A stretch of DNA of 64,000 nt from Thalassocella blandensis (GCA_902141825.1 CABFPG010000001.1:62001-126000); one strand, 5' to 3'. Shown: positions 35,882-45,571, counted from the first letter of the stretch. The notes: generated from the sequence alone by a model not told the origin. Translations and numbers: made by a program.

Positions 35882-36562
35882 ATGCATATGGTAAAAAGTC
35901 GTTGGACTGCATTCGGAATTCACCTAGGAATTAGTGCCGTCATTTTTTTATGCCTACTCGGCATTATTCTATTTATTTGGTACCCCGGTGTTTTTATTGA
36001 AATTGGTGGGTATCAAGGTATTAAGATAGCCGCAGGTATAGATTTAGTTCTAGGACCACTTCTTACGCTTATCGTTTACAAGCATGGCAAGCCCTCTTTA
36101 AAATTTGACTTAACTATCATCGCAGTTCTACAGATAACCGCCCTGACTGCAGGTTGCTGGCTAATATATAAAGAAAGACCCGTCTTTCAACTGATTTCTT
36201 ACGATGGCTTGCATGTTATTACAACTAACGAATTATCTTTATTCGACAAATACCCAATAAATGTTGATGAATTTTCGGGAGATCTTCCCAAAAGCGCATA
36301 TATGGATTTACCCAAGAACAAAGGCGAAATCGAGCAAATTAGGTTTACAACAGAATTCAGTGATGAAATCCCTCTGGAAGCACGGTACGACTTATACAGA
36401 GACTTTGAGCAGCAACCATCAAAGAACCTAGACTGGCTAGCGCAGCAATTTGAACTCGATACAGAGCACAATTGCAGGAAGATGCAACTGTTTTCAATAC
36501 ACAATTCCAAACAGGCGTGTTTTGACTTTACTCAACAGAAAATTATTTACTTAAGCAACTAA
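35882..36562 (+). CDS. TfpX/TfpZ-family type IV pilin accessory protein
   Basis: A 226-residue inner-membrane protein that matches the TfpX/TfpZ pilin accessory family, which helps particular type IV pilins assemble and is normally encoded beside pilA. Three helices lie at about 11-34, 43-62 and 75-95, with the blocks RWTAFGIHLGISAVIF, WYPGVFIEIGGYQGI and DLVLGPLLTLIVYKHGKPSLKFDL. The periplasmic C-terminal half is polar with two Cys. AGAGG lies 7 bases before the ATG. It sits next to nadC, with pilA 9 kb away across the sulfatase and glycan genes, so the usual pair has been split. Confidence 0.87.
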   Translation: MHMVKSRWTAFGIHLGISAVIFLCLLGIILFIWYPGVFIEIGGYQGIKIAAGIDLVLGPLLTLIVYKHGKPSLKFDLTIIAVLQITALTAGCWLIYKERPVFQLISYDGLHVITTNELSLFDKYPINVDEFSGDLPKSAYMDLPKNKGEIEQIRFTTEFSDEIPLEARYDLYRDFEQQPSKNLDWLAQQFELDTEHNCRKMQLFSIHNSKQACFDFTQQKIIYLSN

Positions 36563-36575
36563 CACCCCAAATCCC

Positions 36576-39125
36576 CTATATATCAAAATGCGATTTATAG
36601 GGGATAAGAATTGTTTTTACCCTTTTATCCTGATAATAACCCTTTGCCTTAAAGCTCTGCTGTAAAGATTTATCGCCTAAAGAAAGATTTAGATCCCAAA
36701 CATGAAACTCAATCTCATCGGAAAGCTTTCGGACCAAGTATGAGCTAACAAAGTCATATAACCTAACATCAAATGAAATGGCTGAAAATTTTTGCGAAGC
36801 AATGACCTCCAATATTCCATCCGCCAGCTCACTCGACTCACTAACATTAGCCTGTAGTACCGCCGTCGTCGGAAGATAATAGGATGTATGCCAACCAGAC
36901 TGAGTAAATCTAAACACTTCATCTCCTACAAATGATGTTTCAAATATAACTCTGTTTTTTAACGAATATTTTTCATGGAGGCTATCGATCTGATCGAATA
37001 TAGTTTTGGCGTTACCTTTATCCAGATTCTTCACATCAAGCCAGATTTTTCTCACGCCTTTAAAAGCAGCGTCCGACAAAAACTCATCCAAACTAATGCC
37101 TGATAACGAATGCAGATCATGGCCAACCTGCAAACACGTTATTTCTTGACCACAAACGTCGCCCTCATCCGTCAAAACCACATCAATTTCCACACCGGAC
37201 AAACCGCTATTTACAACATCCCTTAATTTACCGAGAGTGTTAACTCTATGCGGTAGAATTCGAGGCTGGCTTAATTTTTCGTTAAAGTGAGCAGCATTTT
37301 CCCGTTTAAAATAGCTTGTATTTTGGGTATCCAAAAAAGGCACTTTGCCATGCAAAACTTTCGCTTTCTCAGATTCGAGATGAAATTCTTCGCTGGTTAA
37401 ATCGAAAGCAGCCTCGATTAAAGATGTGGTGATCGACTGTATCCCCAAAACCGTATCGAAAATCAAATCATTCGTAAACAATTTGTTTTTATTCTGCTTT
37501 AATGAAGTGTATTTTCCGGGATATCTTTCCTTGTACTTTTCAGACACCCAAAATACAAGCGGGATCTCGGCCATTTCGAACTCAAAAGCTCCAGACTGGT
37601 GGCCTTTACCATCAAAAACGCTCTCTGAGTGATCTGCAAAATATGTAACACTCGAAACCAGATCCAAAGATTTTAGCTGCTTAATCATTTGTGCGACTAC
37701 GTGATCATTGTATCTAACACTGGAATCGTAGCAATTAAGTTTCTTTACGGCCCCGTAATTGCGACTAAATGAACCAAACTCGCTTAAAGAGACCATTCCA
37801 TCGTAAACCTTAAAATCAGATGGAAATCGCTCACAATAATCCACATGGCTGCCCATCAAATGAGCAACAACAAAAATGTTTTCCTCTTCTTTAGGTGATG
37901 GAATGGCTTTTAAGTCAGCTAGCAACGAGCCATCAAAAACCCGAGTATCAAAGCTCTCCCCGATTGAGGTATTTTTAGTTACTAATTCGTCTGCCTGCTT
38001 CGCAATTATTGTTACCAAGTGATCCCAGGTACCGTACATGCTTTGATTTGTTATCCATTTTGTATTTACTCCAGCTTTCTTTAACACATTAATCAAAGAA
38101 ACGGACTTAAAAAAATCTCCGCCTGAATACTGATTAACATTTGTTAATGCAAAAGATAAAGATTGCATCGTATGGGTGTGATTTGAATAAGCATTTTCGT
38201 AGAAAATTAATTCATCCCTTAAATCACTTAACTCTGGGGTTGTATCTCTGAAATACCCATAAACTCCCATGTGATTTTTATTTAGTGATTCGCCAACAAT
38301 CAGTAGATGAATCTCGCCATGAGCATCTGTCGAGGATAGGAAAGGCTGTTCTTTCGATAAGGCATTTTGTATCTCTTCAAAAGCAGCAACTTCCATCTTA
38401 TATTCGTTAAAACTCGCGACAGTTAATGAAAATATCCGCGCCCTTTCTCCAACCTTATAGCAACACAACATTAATAAAACAGAAGCTAAAACCAAGTTAA
38501 CTATCTTTGGTTTACTTGGACAGTGTTTTTTTTCCATAGCCAGAGGAAGCAGCAGCAACAGGAAAAGCAACAGAATTTTTAAAATGCCTACACCATTTAA
38601 ATAAAAAGCTAGAAATTCAGAAGCCTCTTTAAAATTTGTTTGTAACAAGGCATATATTGAGTCTTTTGCAACCGGAGTCCCCAAGAACTCGACATGAGCA
38701 AGAAAACAAATAGGCAGAAACGCGAATAGATATAAAAATATTCCTTTTAAAAAACACCGCCAAATAAGTGTGCAACCCGCAAATAGAAAATCTATTATCG
38801 ATAGAAAAACATACAAGCACAAAGCCAGAACGAAATATGCTATTTGTACGTAGGCATAGGATTTATAGAATGAAGCATAATCGATCCAAAAATATAAGAT
38901 AAGGACGATCGAACTAGAGAAGAAATTAGGAATACTATGGTTTTGAAGTGAATAGAGGTACACCCAAAATAGCATGAAAGGAACCGACATTACTCTTAAC
39001 CATGATGCATCTTCCCATGACAATAAAAAATACATCCATAGAAAAAGCAAAAAACTAAAGAGTAAGCCAATCAGCACTCCCTTTAATGATACGTCGTCAT
39101 TACGAAACTCAAGCAACTTGTACAC
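36576..39125 (-). CDS. EptA-like sulfatase fused to GDPD-like domain
   Basis: An 849-residue membrane enzyme with two catalytic modules. Residues 1-225 have about six membrane helices. Residues about 270-575 are an alkaline-phosphatase-fold phosphoethanolamine-transferase-like domain: metal-binding VGES (277-280), the probable nucleophile Thr319 in HTHTMQS, and ADHSES with Asp498-His499. Residues about 622-849 resemble glycerophosphodiester phosphodiesterase: HR at 626-627, GVEIDV (644-649) and GHD (668-670), as in the HR...E-D...HD pattern. A fused second domain is unusual for EptA proteins. It may modify lipid A or a surface glycan and act on a glycerophospholipid; both are inferences. Confidence 0.8.
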   Translation of the reverse strand: MYKLLEFRNDDVSLKGVLIGLLFSFLLFLWMYFLLSWEDASWLRVMSVPFMLFWVYLYSLQNHSIPNFFSSSIVLILYFWIDYASFYKSYAYVQIAYFVLALCLYVFLSIIDFLFAGCTLIWRCFLKGIFLYLFAFLPICFLAHVEFLGTPVAKDSIYALLQTNFKEASEFLAFYLNGVGILKILLLFLLLLLPLAMEKKHCPSKPKIVNLVLASVLLMLCCYKVGERARIFSLTVASFNEYKMEVAAFEEIQNALSKEQPFLSSTDAHGEIHLLIVGESLNKNHMGVYGYFRDTTPELSDLRDELIFYENAYSNHTHTMQSLSFALTNVNQYSGGDFFKSVSLINVLKKAGVNTKWITNQSMYGTWDHLVTIIAKQADELVTKNTSIGESFDTRVFDGSLLADLKAIPSPKEEENIFVVAHLMGSHVDYCERFPSDFKVYDGMVSLSEFGSFSRNYGAVKKLNCYDSSVRYNDHVVAQMIKQLKSLDLVSSVTYFADHSESVFDGKGHQSGAFEFEMAEIPLVFWVSEKYKERYPGKYTSLKQNKNKLFTNDLIFDTVLGIQSITTSLIEAAFDLTSEEFHLESEKAKVLHGKVPFLDTQNTSYFKRENAAHFNEKLSQPRILPHRVNTLGKLRDVVNSGLSGVEIDVVLTDEGDVCGQEITCLQVGHDLHSLSGISLDEFLSDAAFKGVRKIWLDVKNLDKGNAKTIFDQIDSLHEKYSLKNRVIFETSFVGDEVFRFTQSGWHTSYYLPTTAVLQANVSESSELADGILEVIASQKFSAISFDVRLYDFVSSYLVRKLSDEIEFHVWDLNLSLGDKSLQQSFKAKGYYQDKRVKTILIPYKSHFDI

Positions 39126-39533
39126 GAATCAAACATTCCTCTTACATGTCAATATTACCAACGGATAAACGATTACCCCATCATTAATTCAAATACAAAA
39201 TCTCAGTTGTTCTACTATTCCAATCGTCTCACGTAAGAACATGAAAAAACACTCCCAACTGAACAAAGGGATTTTTCAGAAAAACACTTTATTCATTGCC
39301 AGATAGCGAGCAAAAAGTACTTAATGAGATCACGTAAATTCTAAAATATAAAAACATTGAATAAACCAAAAAAATCCGCAATCTGGTTTGATCTCCTTTA
39401 TTTCATGCAGATTCGGACGAGTATCAATCATGACTATTACTAAATTCGTTTTCTATTAATGCTGCATATGAAAACAAGCTTCTTTTTATAGCCACCCATA
39501 CTTTATTTTGCAAATAACAGCGCAAATACAAAG
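39126..39533. other. AT-rich intergenic region before sulfatase gene
   Basis: This 408-base gap lies between the desaturase gene and the sulfatase gene, both on the minus strand. It looks AT-rich and must contain the sulfatase promoter. No convincing motif, hairpin or repeat is seen. Confidence 0.5.
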
Positions 39534-40454
39534 CTACCAGTTTCTGTAAACTCTCACCAACTTACTTATATAGTTTTTTTCGAAACTATATGAATCTACA
39601 TTCTGGTCAACGAACTGTTTTTGAAGTAATTTAAGATTGTAATACGGAACCGAAGGGAATATATGATGCTCTGCATGGAGATTCATATTGTACGGAGATA
39701 AAAAAAACCTCTCAATGAAATTAGATTTAAATGTAAACAACCTGTTTTCGCTAGAGCAATTATTCTCAGTCACGTGCTCCAAACAAGACCTCAAAACATT
39801 CAAACCGAACATGACAGTAACTATGGGTAAACACCAAAATAGAAAATAGGATAAAAAACCAAAAAAATAAGCGAACAACATAAATATCACAATTTGCATA
39901 ACAAACACTGAAAGTACATCGTAAATTAATTCAGCTTGTGCAATCGCATTTCTTTTATTCTTATTATTTTGCTGATTATTTCTACGAATCAACATCAGCT
40001 TTGACAATATTTCTAGTATCATCCCGCCAAAAAAAGATTTCGCCAACCAGAATATAAACCTTTTACTACTATCAAATCGGTCAACCATATAGTATTGCCT
40101 ATCGGCGTCATTTGGCTTTCCCAGGTGAGCGTGATGAGCAAAATGGCTTGATCTCATGAGACTCATTGGCGCTCCAACAGGGGCTTGAACAAACCACCGC
40201 GTCAGGAAGTCATTCACTCGTTTATTTTCACTCAAAAGATAGTGCAACCCATCATGACCTAAGACATTAAAATGATACTGGAGCACACCAATTAATAAAA
40301 AACAGATGGCATTCACAACTAGACTATTAGACAAAAACAAAACTAACAGCACCAAAAACAATTTAGCATATAAGAGCGCAATATCTAACAACCCACGATA
40401 AGGCTTCAGTTTGAAAACTTCACTAGTAACTTGCGAACGCTTAATCATCGCCAT
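39534..40454 (-). CDS. Membrane fatty acid desaturase
   Basis: A 306-residue membrane-bound di-iron desaturase. The His boxes are GHDGLH (about 67-72), HFAHHAH (about 104-110) and HAEHH near the C-terminus (about 255-259), in the standard order. Four hydrophobic helices are seen. The start overlaps the end of the upstream methyltransferase gene, so it is the last gene of the six-gene glycan operon. The substrate may be a lipid carried by the surface glycan or a membrane phospholipid. Confidence 0.88.
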   Translation of the reverse strand: MAMIKRSQVTSEVFKLKPYRGLLDIALLYAKLFLVLLVLFLSNSLVVNAICFLLIGVLQYHFNVLGHDGLHYLLSENKRVNDFLTRWFVQAPVGAPMSLMRSSHFAHHAHLGKPNDADRQYYMVDRFDSSKRFIFWLAKSFFGGMILEILSKLMLIRRNNQQNNKNKRNAIAQAELIYDVLSVFVMQIVIFMLFAYFFGFLSYFLFWCLPIVTVMFGLNVLRSCLEHVTENNCSSENRLFTFKSNFIERFFLSPYNMNLHAEHHIFPSVPYYNLKLLQKQFVDQNVDSYSFEKNYISKLVRVYRNW

Positions 40455-41382
40455 TTAACCTTGCAACAATTCGCATATTACTAGTTTTTAAACCCAAAAC
40501 AGCAATTAGTAAATCCACCGATGTAACTAAAGCTGTCAACAACAAGTTCTTTAAGTGGAAAATTTTTGCGAGCCTATTGAAATTTCTTTCCATAAAATAG
40601 TGATGCAATGACTGCGTCCAAAATGCAGGACTTGTCAAATAATCAACCTTGGTTACAGTATAGCGGTAATCTTTTAACATCAAAGATAGGTTGCTTTCAT
40701 TAAAAATATAAAAATGCCTTGGTATGTGGTACCCCCCCCAAACGCCTGACCTAAATATTTTGAAATCAAGTCCGTCAGAAGATGGCGTTTCTATAAAAAT
40801 ATAGCCATTTGGCTTCAACAATTTAGCACACACATCGACAAGATCACGCGGATCCGAAAAGTGCTCAATCACCTGATTCAAAATTATCAAATCAAAATAA
40901 TTTGAAAGCGGGATGTCTCTATAGTCACACGCATGGACCATAATACCCATATTCTTCAAAGACATTAACGCATCTGTATTTAAGTCGTTGCCGTGAAGCT
41001 GCCACGTTTTTTTACCGTACTTTTTCATCAACAAAAGTAGATTGCCGGCTCCACAACCTATATCCAGCACTCGAGCATTCTCTTCCCTTAAAAATCGGCT
41101 CAAAACCTTAACTTTACTCTTTTGAACAAACTGCCTCGCTCGACCAATAATCCCTCCCCACTTATTAAAAATATATGGCTCGTAATTTGAAGGGTAGACA
41201 CCTTGTATTTCATCATCCGAAGGCCTTTCACCTAACACGACAAGTTCACTGGGAAAATACTGATAGAAGGAAAATTCATTACTACAGGTTTCGTATTCGT
41301 AATCGAAACCTTTTGCAATCAGTTTTTTTTCGTGATCAGTCTCGAAGATCGAATTTTGAGAGGTAGTATTAATTTTATTCAT
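40441..41382 (-). CDS. SAM-dependent methyltransferase (class I)
   Basis: A 313-residue methyltransferase with the SAM-binding motif VLDIGCGAGNLLLL (about 104-117), the acidic-loop motif NDLNTDAL, and NQVIEHFSDPRDL with the usual helix. A C-terminal hydrophobic segment (about 275-300) may attach it to the membrane. It is the fifth gene of the glycan operon, and the substrate is unknown. Confidence 0.87.
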   Translation of the reverse strand: MNKINTTSQNSIFETDHEKKLIAKGFDYEYETCSNEFSFYQYFPSELVVLGERPSDDEIQGVYPSNYEPYIFNKWGGIIGRARQFVQKSKVKVLSRFLREENARVLDIGCGAGNLLLLMKKYGKKTWQLHGNDLNTDALMSLKNMGIMVHACDYRDIPLSNYFDLIILNQVIEHFSDPRDLVDVCAKLLKPNGYIFIETPSSDGLDFKIFRSGVWGGYHIPRHFYIFNESNLSLMLKDYRYTVTKVDYLTSPAFWTQSLHHYFMERNFNRLAKIFHLKNLLLTALVTSVDLLIAVLGLKTSNMRIVARLNGDD

Positions 41383-41387
41383 ATCAA

Positions 41388-41819
41388 CTATTTTAAAATT
41401 TTTGACACCAACTTATAGGTGAAAGGGGAAATGATGACAACGGTCAAAATCAAGCACAAAGATTTAGCACCAAAAATGCTTTGATATTTTTCATTTATAT
41501 TTGCATATAAAAATGAAGATATAGATCCACTTGCAATTGAGATAAGTATAGAAAAAATTAAAAATACAGTGTATTTTTTAAAACTTACCTTCGAATGCAT
41601 CACAAACTTGGACTGCCCGTAAAAATTAAACACTGTACCGAGCAAATACACCAAACCAAAAATTACTGCTTGGTGCTCATAAAATGTATCAGGAAATACG
41701 CCCCCCAAGAGTTCTAAGAATATAATACAAGCGACGCCGACAACGGCGCTAACCAATAAAAACTTCAGAAACTCAGTTTTTATTGTGAGCCATTTCACCC
41801 GCAAATCAATTTTCTCCAT
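41388..41819 (-). CDS. GtrA-family membrane protein
   Basis: A 143-residue protein with four membrane helices (about 15-37, 48-66, 82-104, 116-135) and the GtrA-type loop FNFYGQSKFVM (the family has N-x-x-x-x-x-x-x-W/F-V-F). GtrA proteins move polyprenyl-phosphate-linked sugars across the inner membrane. It overlaps the upstream methyltransferase gene by 14 bases. Together with the GT2 and GT-C genes it makes a gtrA-gtrB-gtr-type module. Confidence 0.82.
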   Translation of the reverse strand: MEKIDLRVKWLTIKTEFLKFLLVSAVVGVACIIFLELLGGVFPDTFYEHQAVIFGLVYLLGTVFNFYGQSKFVMHSKVSFKKYTVFLIFSILISIASGSISSFLYANINEKYQSIFGAKSLCLILTVVIISPFTYKLVSKILK

Positions 41820-42477
41820 ACACTATCAAATTTGACGGAAACCCAATAAAACGCTCGAAACCTATAGTATAACTACCAGAGGCAGGTAAAATACCGTTCA
41901 AATCGCCAGCACCACAAAGATTTAAATTTTCAGTTTTAGATAAAAAATGATAACCCAAAAACTTTAATATAGTTTGATGTATGCCTTGAGGAAGCCAGTG
42001 AATCAAAGGCAAGATAGTATGAAACTCAATTGGGTGCCATCTGTTAGGCGTAGTAATAAACATTCTCTTGGAAACTCTTGCCAACTCGGCAAGGAAAGCC
42101 CTCTGATTATCTCTACTTCCGACGTGCTCTAATACTGCCGAGCAAAACAATATATCAAACTCTTTATCCAAATAGGGTAATGGACCCGGCTGGACTTGCT
42201 TAAAAGTAACTCGAGGAAAAACACTTCTGAGGCATTCTACATCTTCTATACTAACAGCAGTTAAATTCTCCGGATAAGGATAGAACATCTCGAAGAAATT
42301 ACTATCTGGCAAACTAATATCCGGAGTAACTCCCACATCCAATACTTTGTCCGAAGACTGAGGTTGCGCGAGACTTTCAAATCGCGCGTACATCCTTTTC
42401 CTAACCACTAAAGATTGACGACTTCTAAAGTTTGCCCAAGGATGGTTAAGTGAAAAATAGTCTTTTGTTGACATCAC
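41806..42477 (-). CDS. SAM-dependent methyltransferase
   Basis: A 223-residue class I methyltransferase. VLDVGVTPDISLPDSNFF (about 45-62) is the SAM-binding loop, AVSIEDVEC the following acidic position, and DILFCSAVLEHVGSRDNQRAFLAELARVSK the motif after strand 4. Its start overlaps the GT2 stop by four bases (ATGA), so it is translationally coupled. Confidence 0.83.
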   Translation of the reverse strand: MMSTKDYFSLNHPWANFRSRQSLVVRKRMYARFESLAQPQSSDKVLDVGVTPDISLPDSNFFEMFYPYPENLTAVSIEDVECLRSVFPRVTFKQVQPGPLPYLDKEFDILFCSAVLEHVGSRDNQRAFLAELARVSKRMFITTPNRWHPIEFHTILPLIHWLPQGIHQTILKFLGYHFLSKTENLNLCGAGDLNGILPASGSYTIGFERFIGFPSNLIVYGEN

Positions 42478-43619
42478 GCTTTACCTTTTAAAAAAAAGTC
42501 TAACGCTCCGATAAAGAAACTGGAAACAAATATTTGGCCACCTAAAATAATCATTACAACAGAAGGTATTACCTGCCGCATATAGTGAGTCGGATTTAAT
42601 GAAGCCCCGCCCCAAATACTCGTCAAATAAATCGCCCAAACAATACCCAGCAATGCCACCAAAAATCCAGTAATTAATCCTTTTTCTAAGCTAACGTACC
42701 TAGAAACCCTTTCTAGAACCGCACTTTTTTCTAATAGATTGAATCTGACTGCTAGATATCGAGTGGTAAGAGCCATCAAAATAGCCTGAGAGCCGAGCAC
42801 TAAAATAGCGGCACTGTATAGCATGGAGTGAATGTCAAAACCAACCCCCCCCAGAAAGACTGGCCCGTTATATAACAAAACCATAAACAATAAGCCAAAG
42901 AAAAACAGAAATAAACCGGGATAAAGAAACAGCCAACGAGGACTCAGCAGCAACAAAAACCTCAAGTGCCGCCAGCCGTCCCTCCAACTGCGCAAATGTG
43001 GGGGAGTATCTCTTCCATCAGGAGATAAGGTGGTAGGCACCTCCACGATCGACAATCCTTTATTCGCAGCTTTCACTACCATTTCGCTTGCGAATTCCAT
43101 ACCGTCGCATATGAGCCCCAAGTCCATGACTTTTTGACGATTAAATCCACGTAAACCACAGTGAAAATCACCTACATTAATTTTATAAAAAAGCCTACCG
43201 ATAAAACTTAACACAGGATTACCTAAATAGCGGTGTAATGCCGGCATTGCTCCCGCTTCAATTCCCCCCAAAAACCTGTTGCCCATAACAAGGTCACTGC
43301 CTTTTCTGAGCTCATCCACAAAGCTTTCAAGCATCGAGAAGTCATAGCTGTCATCTGAATCTGCCATGATTACAAATTTTCCGACAGCAGCCTCAATGCC
43401 ACCGCGAAGCGCAGCACCATAGCCTTTAACTTTAATATCGACTACCCTAGCACCCATTTTTTTTGCAATATCAATTGAACCATCAGTAGATCCGTTATCG
43501 GCTACTATCACCTCTCCAGAAAGGTTGTTGTTCTTCAAGAAGGTGATGGCTTTCTCAATGCAAATGGGTAAAGTTTTGGCCTCGTTTAAGCAAGGCATGA
43601 GAATTGAAAACTCAATCAT
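42474..43619 (-). CDS. Family 2 glycosyltransferase (dolichyl-phosphate mannosyltransferase-like)
   Basis: A 381-residue enzyme. The GT2 core (about 1-235) has SILMPCLNEAKTLPICI, EVIVADNGSTDGSIDIA, the DxD block MADSDDSYDF and an acceptor loop with CGLRGFNRQ. Residues about 225-375 contain four hydrophobic helices. Enzymes of this type move a sugar from a nucleotide donor to polyprenyl phosphate at the inner face of the membrane. It directly follows the GT-C-like gene without a gap. Confidence 0.91.
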   Translation of the reverse strand: MIEFSILMPCLNEAKTLPICIEKAITFLKNNNLSGEVIVADNGSTDGSIDIAKKMGARVVDIKVKGYGAALRGGIEAAVGKFVIMADSDDSYDFSMLESFVDELRKGSDLVMGNRFLGGIEAGAMPALHRYLGNPVLSFIGRLFYKINVGDFHCGLRGFNRQKVMDLGLICDGMEFASEMVVKAANKGLSIVEVPTTLSPDGRDTPPHLRSWRDGWRHLRFLLLLSPRWLFLYPGLFLFFFGLLFMVLLYNGPVFLGGVGFDIHSMLYSAAILVLGSQAILMALTTRYLAVRFNLLEKSAVLERVSRYVSLEKGLITGFLVALLGIVWAIYLTSIWGGASLNPTHYMRQVIPSVVMIILGGQIFVSSFFIGALDFFLKGKA

Positions 43620-45500
43620 CTATATTTCCATTCTTTTTAATTCACTTAAATCACAGTTATAGTCTTTATCACTCTCGACCCACTGATTGATCTGCTTCTC
43701 GGTGCCCAGCAATACTTCACTAAGAGATCTCTCGTAGCTAGCCACCATGACTCCGTCACGTAGCGTAACCCGGATAGATTTTAACAAATAAGTTTTGGTC
43801 CAATTACCATATACTTTTATAGGCGCAGACCCTTTAAATCGCAACAGCCCACAATGCCTCTCCATATAATTATACAACCTCTCCACATAGGCCTGCTCTT
43901 TCAAAAGATCTTCATTACTCCCATATGACTCCAAGTCACAAACAACAAAACTCCATTCAGGCGCTTGGCCATCTTCAGCGGATGAAAAGGATTCACATGT
44001 GGATGGCACTATTTGCAAAGCATACATTTTAAAAACGTCGTCATATCCCAGGGCAGCCTGAACAATTCTTTGATCATCTTGCTCGACAGCCTCAAAATGT
44101 TGCTGGGGGAAAAGCGCTTTGACTCTCCCTTTAAATTTGCCTATCAAGCTTTTTACTTTTTCACCGGCCTCACTTTGCACTGGAATATTCCATTGACCGG
44201 ATATATTGACGAGCGATGAATTTCGATTGATAAAAGGTGCAACAAAAGATGCGGTTTGAGTTAAAGGATTTAAATACAAAGCCGCTTCATTCTTCATTTT
44301 TTCAGGCGGCTCAAATTCAAACCAGGTTCTAGTCCAAAGCCTTTCTGCATACCTTTCAGGAGGAGATGAGATCAACAAAAAAGACTGCGCCCCCATTAGA
44401 ATAGAGACAAACCAAAGTGCAAAATGCTTGCGAAATAATTTTAGAGCAAGAACAATTAAAGCCGGCCCGCATAGCAAAAGCAAAGGAAGCGCATATCGAC
44501 CATTACCACTCACCATACACCAAAAACAAAAAGCAAGTCCGAAATAAAGCAAGAAAACACTCTCCCAATTCAGCCTAGCTATTTCAGCCCCATCTTTCCA
44601 TTTTGCAATCAGACTTTTAAAAAACGCAGCTAGCGACAAAAGCATCACTAGAAGAATTCGAACATCTGGAGCCTGTCGCTCAATATAGATCCAGGTGGCA
44701 GGCAACATCATTTTTAATGGCGTAACTACTAGCTGCCCAAGAGAGTAATCCGTAAACCGAGCATCAACAATTGAATCTTGCGAAAAAAAACTGGAATGAA
44801 AAAGATTATTAAAGAACGGGAAAAAAGGGTTGCCGAAGTGTGACCACATTAGATACATCCAGTAGCCCGAGGACAACAAAAGCCCCACCACGCCAAAAGC
44901 AATATAGCTTATGGAAGCTTTCAATCTACGGCTGGAGTTCAAGCAAAAAATAATTCCAGGTATTGCAAATATCACGGAAGTTATCTTTAAACCTGCAGCA
45001 ACCCCCATTAAAAGCCCAGCGGTACAAAATGCACGGTCATTACCACTAAGCAAAGCCCACACCGCACACAACACTGGTAGAGATATAATTAAGTCACTAA
45101 AACTTGAACCAAAAACTACCCATATAACGCCATTTAACGCAGATAAACCAACAGAGAGAATAACAACCCACTGTGATTGCTTGGTTTTACAAATTAGCTT
45201 TTCAGTAATTTTGTATATCACATAGAAATTCAACGAATGGACCAATGCAAAAAAAGAACTGATAATAAAGCTATGCCATTGAGCCTTCACCATCAAATAA
45301 AACGGCGTGAACACTAAAGGATTTAAATATCCCTGAACGCTTGCTGCGAAAAAATCACTTCCTACACGGTTTGAAAATAGCTGGAAGGGGCTGTACAAAT
45401 GGTAGTTTACTGCATCCCAATTTAAATCTTTACCCATAAAATAATTTGCACACAGACAAATTACTGCAATACAGGTTAACACCAAGCCTTCTTTTTTCAC
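43620..45500 (-). CDS. Large polytopic membrane protein, GT-C glycosyltransferase-like
   Basis: A 626-residue protein with about 10-12 hydrophobic segments in the first 400 residues and a soluble C-terminal half. Its first periplasmic loop holds Asp-Trp-Asp (DLNWDAVNYHLYSPF, about 26-40), as in the GT-C fold where the acidic residues bind the lipid-linked sugar donor. The most likely role is transfer of a polyprenyl-linked sugar to an acceptor on the periplasmic side. It starts at a GTG with GAGAGG upstream, and only 19 bases separate that start from the T-run of the pilA terminator. It heads the glycan operon. Confidence 0.75.
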   Translation of the reverse strand: MKKEGLVLTCIAVICLCANYFMGKDLNWDAVNYHLYSPFQLFSNRVGSDFFAASVQGYLNPLVFTPFYLMVKAQWHSFIISSFFALVHSLNFYVIYKITEKLICKTKQSQWVVILSVGLSALNGVIWVVFGSSFSDLIISLPVLCAVWALLSGNDRAFCTAGLLMGVAAGLKITSVIFAIPGIIFCLNSSRRLKASISYIAFGVVGLLLSSGYWMYLMWSHFGNPFFPFFNNLFHSSFFSQDSIVDARFTDYSLGQLVVTPLKMMLPATWIYIERQAPDVRILLVMLLSLAAFFKSLIAKWKDGAEIARLNWESVFLLYFGLAFCFWCMVSGNGRYALPLLLLCGPALIVLALKLFRKHFALWFVSILMGAQSFLLISSPPERYAERLWTRTWFEFEPPEKMKNEAALYLNPLTQTASFVAPFINRNSSLVNISGQWNIPVQSEAGEKVKSLIGKFKGRVKALFPQQHFEAVEQDDQRIVQAALGYDDVFKMYALQIVPSTCESFSSAEDGQAPEWSFVVCDLESYGSNEDLLKEQAYVERLYNYMERHCGLLRFKGSAPIKVYGNWTKTYLLKSIRVTLRDGVMVASYERSLSEVLLGTEKQINQWVESDKDYNCDLSELKRMEI

Positions 45501-45518
45501 ATATCCTCTCTAAAACAT

Positions 45519-45547
45519 AAAAAAAAAGGTGCCTTTCGGCACCTTTT
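45519..45547 (-). terminator. Terminator after pilA
   Basis: On the minus strand AAAAGGTGCC, a GAAA tetraloop and GGCACCTTTT form a 10-bp hairpin followed by nine T. It lies 25 bases after the pilA stop and 19 bases before the next start codon on the same strand. Confidence 0.93.
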
Positions 45548-45571
45548 CGTCTATTTGATTAACTAACTCTA

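Noticed and set aside
36571-36606. ATCCCCTATA/TATAGGGGAT inverted repeat between tfpX-like gene and sulfatase gene
   Set aside because: It spans the sulfatase stop codon and has no T-run on either strand, so termination is not supported.
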